Origin: Oribacterium sp. UBA3737
GTDB lineage: Bacteria; Bacillota_A; Clostridia; Lachnospirales; Lachnospiraceae
DNA length: 47,396 bases
Direction: 5' to 3'
NCBI GenBank assembly: GCA_002371295.1
Contig: DFGZ01000312.1
Coordinates: 1-47,396 of the forward strand
The notes under the pieces: generated by a model
Told to the model about the DNA's origin: nothing
What the model saw: the letters and a program-made list of their open reading frames with translations, nothing else
The model's database searches: none
Position numbers and translations under genes: made by a program
Part shown: piece by piece, positions 43,056 to 47,396 of the stretch
Position numbering within the stretch: the stretch's first letter is position 1
Layout of the letters: each line of letters opens with the position of its first letter

Positions 43056-43196
43056 GTCATTCAAGCGACGCCTCCCTTCGGCAAAACAAAAAGTCCGGAT
43101 GCGGAGGATGGGGCGCTAGGCGCCTGTGGCGCCTGCTTAGCGCCGACCGGAGCGGAGCGGAGATTGAACCCACTGGGTTCAAGCGGCGCCTCCGCT
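43056..43196. repeat. Second copy of the tRNA-associated GC-rich repeat
   Basis: A single full repeat unit starts at 43099 (TGCGGAGGATGGGG) and is nearly identical to the last unit of the large array, including the TTGAACCCA/TGGGTTCAA palindrome (43164-43182). Before it, 43062-43098 is a degenerate leftover of the unit tail and terminator, suggesting at least one more lost copy. Together with the following terminator, tRNA and promoter it duplicates 42512-42786. Confidence 0.85.
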
Positions 43197-43198
43197 TC

Positions 43199-43248
43199 GG
43201 CAAAACAAAAAAGCCCCAGACTTTACGTCTGGGACTTTTTGTTTTACC
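43199..43248. terminator. Terminator of the second tRNA-Leu gene
   Basis: Core stem CCCAGAC/GTCTGGG (43215-43221, 43227-43233), one pair longer than copy 1, has the same extended A/T-rich arms and GGCTTTTTT on the minus strand. Confidence 0.85.
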
Positions 43249-43250
43249 TA

Positions 43251-43334
43251 TGCGGAGGATGGGACTTGAACCCACACGTCCTACCGGACACAAGATCCTT
43301 AGTCTTGCCTGTCTGCCAATTTCAGCACCTCCGC
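43251..43334 (-). tRNA. tRNA-Leu, anticodon AAG (copy 2)
   Basis: This gene is identical over all 84 nt to copy 1, with the same AAG anticodon loop, variable arm and lack of an encoded CCA. It has its own promoter and terminator. Confidence 0.95.
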
Positions 43335-43345
43335 GCGACTCACTT

Positions 43346-43374
43346 AAGATACAGGATTTACGTTCATTTGTCAA
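43346..43374 (-). promoter_or_regulatory. Promoter of tRNA-Leu copy 2
   Basis: TTGACA (43369-43374), 17 nt and TATCTT (43346-43351) on the minus strand; the region is the same as copy 1 apart from a base or two in the spacer. Confidence 0.85.
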
Positions 43375-43444
43375 CAATTAATTTTAGAAATCCAAAACTA
43401 TTTCAAATAAACTTTCCTGTATCCCGTGAGATCTTTAATTTACA

Positions 43445-44839
43445 TCAGCTGCAGAGTTCGATAATAGCCTCTGCATACACCTTTGTAGCAATAACTATAT
43501 TATCAAGATCAAAGAATTCATCGGCGCCATGCATACGTGTATCAACTCCCGGAAGAATAGCACCGAAAGCAACACCGTTCTTAATATCATGAACATAGGT
43601 ACCGCCGCCGATAGCCAGAGCTTCGCCCTTAAGACCTGTAACAGCCTCATAAGCACCGAGAAGCTTCTTTACGAATGGTGAATCTGCAGGAACTCTGTGA
43701 GGAGGCACCATACCTCTGCTTGTGAAAACAAGACCTGCATCTTCAACGTTCTTTCTGACCACATCCTCGCAGTTCTCCTTATTTGCCATAACAGGAGTAC
43801 GGCTGTCGAACTGAACCTCAAGCTCTGTTGAAGTAATATGATAAAGATCAAGAGTACATGTAAGATCATTTGACTCTTCATCAGCCATCTTTATGCCGAG
43901 ACTCTTTCCGTCTGTCTCACCATATGGGAAAAGCTTCAATACTGATGAAATCGCATCAAGCTGTGCACAAGACGCAAGAGGAAGTCTTGATACCACCATA
44001 AGAGCGGCAATACCCGCATTCTTACCTGTCTCTGGTGTTGAAGCGTGTGCGGAAACACCTGTTATGGTGATCTCATTGACTCCTGTCTGTACACACTCTA
44101 CTCCGCATTCCTTGGAAACGCTGTCCAAAACATCCTCAGCGAGATTCATGTCGAGACCCTCAAGGGTGATAACAGCCTTCTGGGGAACAGCATTGAGCGC
44201 AACACCAGCCTCAAGAGAAACGAGACGAGGAAGTGCCTTTGACTCCTCAAACTCCTTAGAAATGGTACCTCTGAACTGTCCCTTTTCGATGTTAATGAGA
44301 GGGAACTCGGCATCTGGTGAAAATGTCATCTCAGCCTCAGGCTCAACGGCATAATACTTTGCAATATCAGTTGAACCTGTCTCCTCATCCGATCCCATGA
44401 TGAGACGAACGCCCTTCTTAAGAGGAACACCGCACTCCTTGAGGGCACGCATAGCGTACAAAGCACAGAGAAGAGGTCCCTTGTCATCAGAAGTTCCGCG
44501 GCCGTAGATCCTTCCATCCTTGACTAAAGGCTTGAACGGCTCAGTCACAGTCCAGCCCTCTCCCGCAGGAACTACATCACAGTGAGCAAGCATATCAAGG
44601 CTTCTTGGAAGTGAAGTATCAAAATCAGCGGTTCCTACATAGCCATTATAATTATTAACTGAAAAACCGTACTTTGCAGCAAGATCTATAGCAAAGTTCA
44701 GGGCATCAAAGGGGCCGTCCCCGAAAGGCTTTCCCTGCTCGTATGATCCCTGTACAGAATTTATGGAAACGAAATCCTTAAGATCCTCTATATACTGATT
44801 CAAGTGTTCATCAATCCATTTATTTACTTTATCATTCAT
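43445..44839 (-). CDS. pepV: M20-family dipeptidase, PepV/Sapep-like
   Basis: This cytoplasmic zinc metallopeptidase cuts dipeptides. The 464-residue product matches the PepV subgroup in length. It shows the two-metal pattern: His86 and Asp88 in AHCDVVPAGEGW, Asp118 in GRGTSDDKGP, the Glu152-Glu153 pair in GSDEETGSTD, a later Asp in FSPDAEFP, and a C-terminal His in TRMHGADEFF. A lid/dimer domain is inserted at about 190-370. It has its own upstream region after the prfC terminator. No clear terminator was seen before the tRNA promoter downstream. Confidence 0.9.
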   Translation of the reverse strand: MNDKVNKWIDEHLNQYIEDLKDFVSINSVQGSYEQGKPFGDGPFDALNFAIDLAAKYGFSVNNYNGYVGTADFDTSLPRSLDMLAHCDVVPAGEGWTVTEPFKPLVKDGRIYGRGTSDDKGPLLCALYAMRALKECGVPLKKGVRLIMGSDEETGSTDIAKYYAVEPEAEMTFSPDAEFPLINIEKGQFRGTISKEFEESKALPRLVSLEAGVALNAVPQKAVITLEGLDMNLAEDVLDSVSKECGVECVQTGVNEITITGVSAHASTPETGKNAGIAALMVVSRLPLASCAQLDAISSVLKLFPYGETDGKSLGIKMADEESNDLTCTLDLYHITSTELEVQFDSRTPVMANKENCEDVVRKNVEDAGLVFTSRGMVPPHRVPADSPFVKKLLGAYEAVTGLKGEALAIGGGTYVHDIKNGVAFGAILPGVDTRMHGADEFFDLDNIVIATKVYAEAIIELCS

Positions 44840-44900
44840 TTATCCTACCTCCGTTCTTGGGTCATTTAATATAAATTAAGCCATAGCGGCTTTCAAAAAA

Positions 44901-44928
44901 GCAGGCGACGCCGGATCGACGCGCCTGC
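44901..44928 (-). terminator. Terminator of prfC
   Basis: GC-rich arms GCAGGCG/CGCCTGC (44901-44907, 44922-44928), with extra inner pairing, are followed on the minus strand by six T residues, 44 bp after the prfC stop. Confidence 0.88.
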
Positions 44929-44971
44929 CCTTTGCAATTATATTAGTTCCTATACAAATGAGCAACAGAAA

Positions 44972-46564
44972 TCAGTTCTTACCAAACTCAGTGAGCTTCA
45001 GATCCTTGTTTCTGTCAAGCACCATGCCTACAGACCACTCATGTGCAAAAAGAAGAAGCGGACGGTCCTTAAGATCCTTCACGATCTTCATATCTGAAGT
45101 TCCCTGTATCTTGTCAATGTCTATCTCGGTGTAATTCTCAACCCAGCGGATATACTCATAAGGAAGGGTATCCAGCTTGACCTCGACATTGTACTCATTC
45201 TTAAGTCTGAAGGTGAGAACCTCGAACTGAAGTGCACCTACAACGCCTACGATGATCTCCTCCATTCCGGTGTTGTACTCCTGGAATATCTGGATGGCAC
45301 CCTCCTGAGCAATCTGGGAAACGCCCTTCAGGAACTGCTTACGCTTCATGGTATCCACCTGACGTACTCTTGCGAAGTGCTCCGGTGCAAAGGTAGGGAT
45401 ACCCTCATATGCGAACTTCTTTGAGGAAAGCTCCAGTGTATCACCGATCGAGAAGATACCCGGGTCGAAGATTCCGATAATGTCTCCGGCATAAGCCTTC
45501 TCAACTATCTTACGCTCATCCGCCATCATTTGTGTCGGCTGGCTGAGCTTCACCTTACGGCCTGTCTGTACATGGTTTACCTCCATGCCGGCATCAAACT
45601 CGCCTGAGCAGATACGCATGAAAGCAACTCTGTCTCTGTGCTTAGGGTCCATGTTAGCCTGAATCTTGAAAACAAAGGCAGAAAAAGGCTCCAGAACAGT
45701 ATCGATCACGCCCTTGTCGCTGGTTCTCGGCATAGGAGGCTGAGTCATCTTGAGGAAGTGCTCAAGGAAGGTCCTGACACCGAAATTTGTAAGAGCAGAT
45801 CCAAAGAATACAGGAGTGAGATCACCTCTGTTGATCCTCTCCTCATCATACTCATCGGAAGCACCGTCAAGAAGCTCCAGATCCTCCTGAAGCTTGTCAA
45901 AATATTCAAACCCTACGAGATCCTTTAATGAAGGATCCGTAAGAGCCACGTCCTTCTCCTCAACAGCCTTGGTGCCGCCTGCATTGGCAGTGAAAAGCTC
46001 AACTGTTTCAGTCTCACGGTCAAACACGCCCTTGAAGTTTCTTCCGCAGCCGATAGGCCAGTTGATAGGACATGTACGGATTCCAAGAACATTCTCGATC
46101 TCATCAAGAAGCTCATAGGGATCACGGGCCTCACGATCGAACTTGTTGATGAAGGTAAAAATAGGAATATGCCTCATAACACAGACCTTGAAAAGCTTGA
46201 TAGTCTGAGGCTCTACACCCTTTGCACCGTCGATAACCATGACAGCACTGTCCGCAGCCATAAGTGTACGGTAAGTGTCCTCGGAGAAATCCTGATGTCC
46301 GGGTGTATCAAGTATATTGATGCACTTATCACCGTAATTAAACTGAAGTACTGATGAAGTTACAGAAATACCTCTCTGCTTCTCTATCTCCATCCAGTCT
46401 GAAACAGCATGCTTGGTAGCCTTACGTCCTTTTACGGTTCCTGCAAGATTTATAGCTCCTCCGTAAAGAAGGAACTTCTCTGTCAATGTGGTCTTACCGG
46501 CATCCGGGTGAGAAATGATCGCGAATGTTCGTCTCTTCTCAATTTCTTCTTTTAAATTTGCCAT
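44972..46564 (-). CDS. prfC: Peptide chain release factor 3
   Basis: RF3 is a GTPase that recycles RF1/RF2 from the ribosome after termination. From the ATG at 46564 (GGAGAAAAT upstream) it is 530 residues, nearly the same as E. coli RF3. It has the G1 motif ISHPDAGKTTLTE, switch segment EIEKQRGISVTSS, G3 DTPGHQDFSED, G4 NKFDRE, and domains II and III with FFGSALTNFGV. A longer frame to 46624 would begin upstream of a hairpin and lacks a ribosome binding site. Confidence 0.95.
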   Translation of the reverse strand: MANLKEEIEKRRTFAIISHPDAGKTTLTEKFLLYGGAINLAGTVKGRKATKHAVSDWMEIEKQRGISVTSSVLQFNYGDKCINILDTPGHQDFSEDTYRTLMAADSAVMVIDGAKGVEPQTIKLFKVCVMRHIPIFTFINKFDREARDPYELLDEIENVLGIRTCPINWPIGCGRNFKGVFDRETETVELFTANAGGTKAVEEKDVALTDPSLKDLVGFEYFDKLQEDLELLDGASDEYDEERINRGDLTPVFFGSALTNFGVRTFLEHFLKMTQPPMPRTSDKGVIDTVLEPFSAFVFKIQANMDPKHRDRVAFMRICSGEFDAGMEVNHVQTGRKVKLSQPTQMMADERKIVEKAYAGDIIGIFDPGIFSIGDTLELSSKKFAYEGIPTFAPEHFARVRQVDTMKRKQFLKGVSQIAQEGAIQIFQEYNTGMEEIIVGVVGALQFEVLTFRLKNEYNVEVKLDTLPYEYIRWVENYTEIDIDKIQGTSDMKIVKDLKDRPLLLFAHEWSVGMVLDRNKDLKLTEFGKN

Positions 46565-46589
46565 ATTTTCTCCATATAATAAAACCAAA

Positions 46590-46615
46590 GAGACTATGTC
46601 AGAAGACATAGTCTC
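46590..46615 (-). terminator. Hairpin between ftsZ and prfC, probable ftsZ terminator
   Basis: A perfect 11-bp stem (46590-46600, 46605-46615) with a 4-nt loop is followed on the minus strand by TTTGGTTTTATT. It lies 41 bp after the ftsZ stop and 26 bp before the prfC start. The T-tract is broken, so readthrough into prfC is possible. Confidence 0.65.
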
Positions 46616-46655
46616 AATAAACATCCAAATAGTTATCTACCGGCAGCATCAGAAA

Positions 46656-47396
46656 TTATCTTCTGGACTTTAAAAACTCAGGTACTCTGATATTTGGTAC
46701 GCTGATCTCACCGCCCTGCTGAGGACGATATGGCTGCTGTACAGGAGCCGGAGCAACGCTTGGTGCTGCAGGCTGTACAGGCTGCTGAACTGACGGTGCA
46801 GGCTGAATAGAAGGTGTCTGCTGTACCTGTGGCGCAGGGGCATGAGTTGCAGGAGCAGCTGTGCTCTGAGCCTGATATGCTAAATTAGCGCCCTGTGGAT
46901 TAAGGAAGCTGAGTGTAGGTCTCGCTGTAGGAGCTGCAGGCTGCTGAGGAGCAACGCGCTGCTGTACTGAAGACTGCTTCTTCTCTGTTGTATCGAAGGA
47001 AGATGCAGTTAAAGAGCTATCCTGAATACCTGTAGCGATAACTGTGATCTTGCACTCATCCTGAGCATTCTCGTCAAACATGGCACCGAAGATGATATTG
47101 GCATTGTCACCTGCAAGCTCTTCAACGTAAGAAGCTGCCTCGTTTGCTTCAACGAGAGAAATATCACCTGAAATGTTGATGATAACATCTGTAGCACCCT
47201 GAATGGTTGTCTCAAGAAGCGGTGAAGAAATAGCCATCTTTACAGCCTCTGTTGCCTTCTCATCACCCTTTGCCGTACCGATACCCACATGAGCGATACC
47301 CTTATCCTTCATAACTGATGAAACATCGGCAAAGTCAAGATTGATAAGACCGGGTACATTGATAAGATCTGTGATACCCTGAACAGCCTGCTGAAG
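46656..47396 (-). CDS. ftsZ: Cell division protein FtsZ, N-terminus cut off by the window edge
   Basis: FtsZ is the tubulin-like GTPase that forms the division ring. The visible 246 residues run from inside the GTPase core (LQQAVQGITDLINVPGLINLD) through the T7-loop region NLDFADV and the C-terminal subdomain (GIGTAKGDEKATEAV, TVIATGI). A long Pro/Gln/Ala-rich flexible linker (about 95 residues) follows, then a conserved C-terminal peptide, VPNIRVPEFLKSRR, which docks FtsA/SepF-type anchors. The start lies outside the window. Confidence 0.97.
   Translation of the reverse strand, partial: LQQAVQGITDLINVPGLINLDFADVSSVMKDKGIAHVGIGTAKGDEKATEAVKMAISSPLLETTIQGATDVIINISGDISLVEANEAASYVEELAGDNANIIFGAMFDENAQDECKITVIATGIQDSSLTASSFDTTEKKQSSVQQRVAPQQPAAPTARPTLSFLNPQGANLAYQAQSTAAPATHAPAPQVQQTPSIQPAPSVQQPVQPAAPSVAPAPVQQPYRPQQGGEISVPNIRVPEFLKSRR

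Overview
The window looks like chromosomal DNA of a Gram-positive anaerobe of the Clostridia, most likely a motile member of the Lachnospiraceae (Butyrivibrio/Roseburia-like). This is inferred from the gene content, not from a database search. Supporting signs are strong AGGAGG-type ribosome binding sites, an oxygen-sensitive class III ribonucleotide reductase (nrdD/nrdG), Gram-positive-style Pel genes without outer-membrane parts, a chemoreceptor behind a sigma-D type promoter, and moderate GC. Both ends are cut inside genes: a tctC-type binding protein at the left and ftsZ at the right.

Layout. 1-6120: a tripartite tricarboxylate transporter operon (tctB-tctA-tctC), a galactarate dehydratase-like enzyme and a divergent LysR regulator; shared sequence motifs suggest one sugar-acid uptake and breakdown unit. 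6203-17245: a FIST-domain hybrid histidine kinase, a DUF5610-like protein, a secreted NlpC/P60 peptidase, a fused 3-dehydroquinate dehydratase/shikimate kinase, nrdR, a DUF975 membrane protein, a dCache chemoreceptor and nrdG. 17328-21322: a Tat translocase operon (tatB-like, tatA, tatC) lying between nrdG and nrdD. nrdD has paired NrdR boxes upstream, linking it to the nrdR gene in the window. 21973-24749: the methionine ABC transporter metN-metI-metQ.

The most interesting region is 25143-42126. A single-strand run of ten tightly packed genes (39838 down to 25190, closed by a terminator) encodes a Gram-positive Pel-type exopolysaccharide machine: PelD, PelE, a PelA-type deacetylase, PelF and PelG. 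It is fused to an accessory module of two tandem CotH-kinase lipoproteins, a VTC-domain protein, a DUF4956 membrane protein and a DUF4832-type glycosidase-like protein. PelD carries an N-terminal SDR domain that has lost its catalytic Tyr and Lys, and a dead GGDEF domain that keeps the c-di-GMP-binding RxxD site. A divergent LytTR response regulator and AgrC-like kinase probably control the operon.

42166-43376 is a GC-rich repeat locus: about four tandem 91-bp units, each starting with a copy of the 3' end of a tRNA-Leu gene, followed by two identical tRNA-Leu(AAG) genes, each with its own promoter and terminator. Housekeeping genes close the window: a PepV-like dipeptidase, peptide chain release factor 3 (prfC) and ftsZ.
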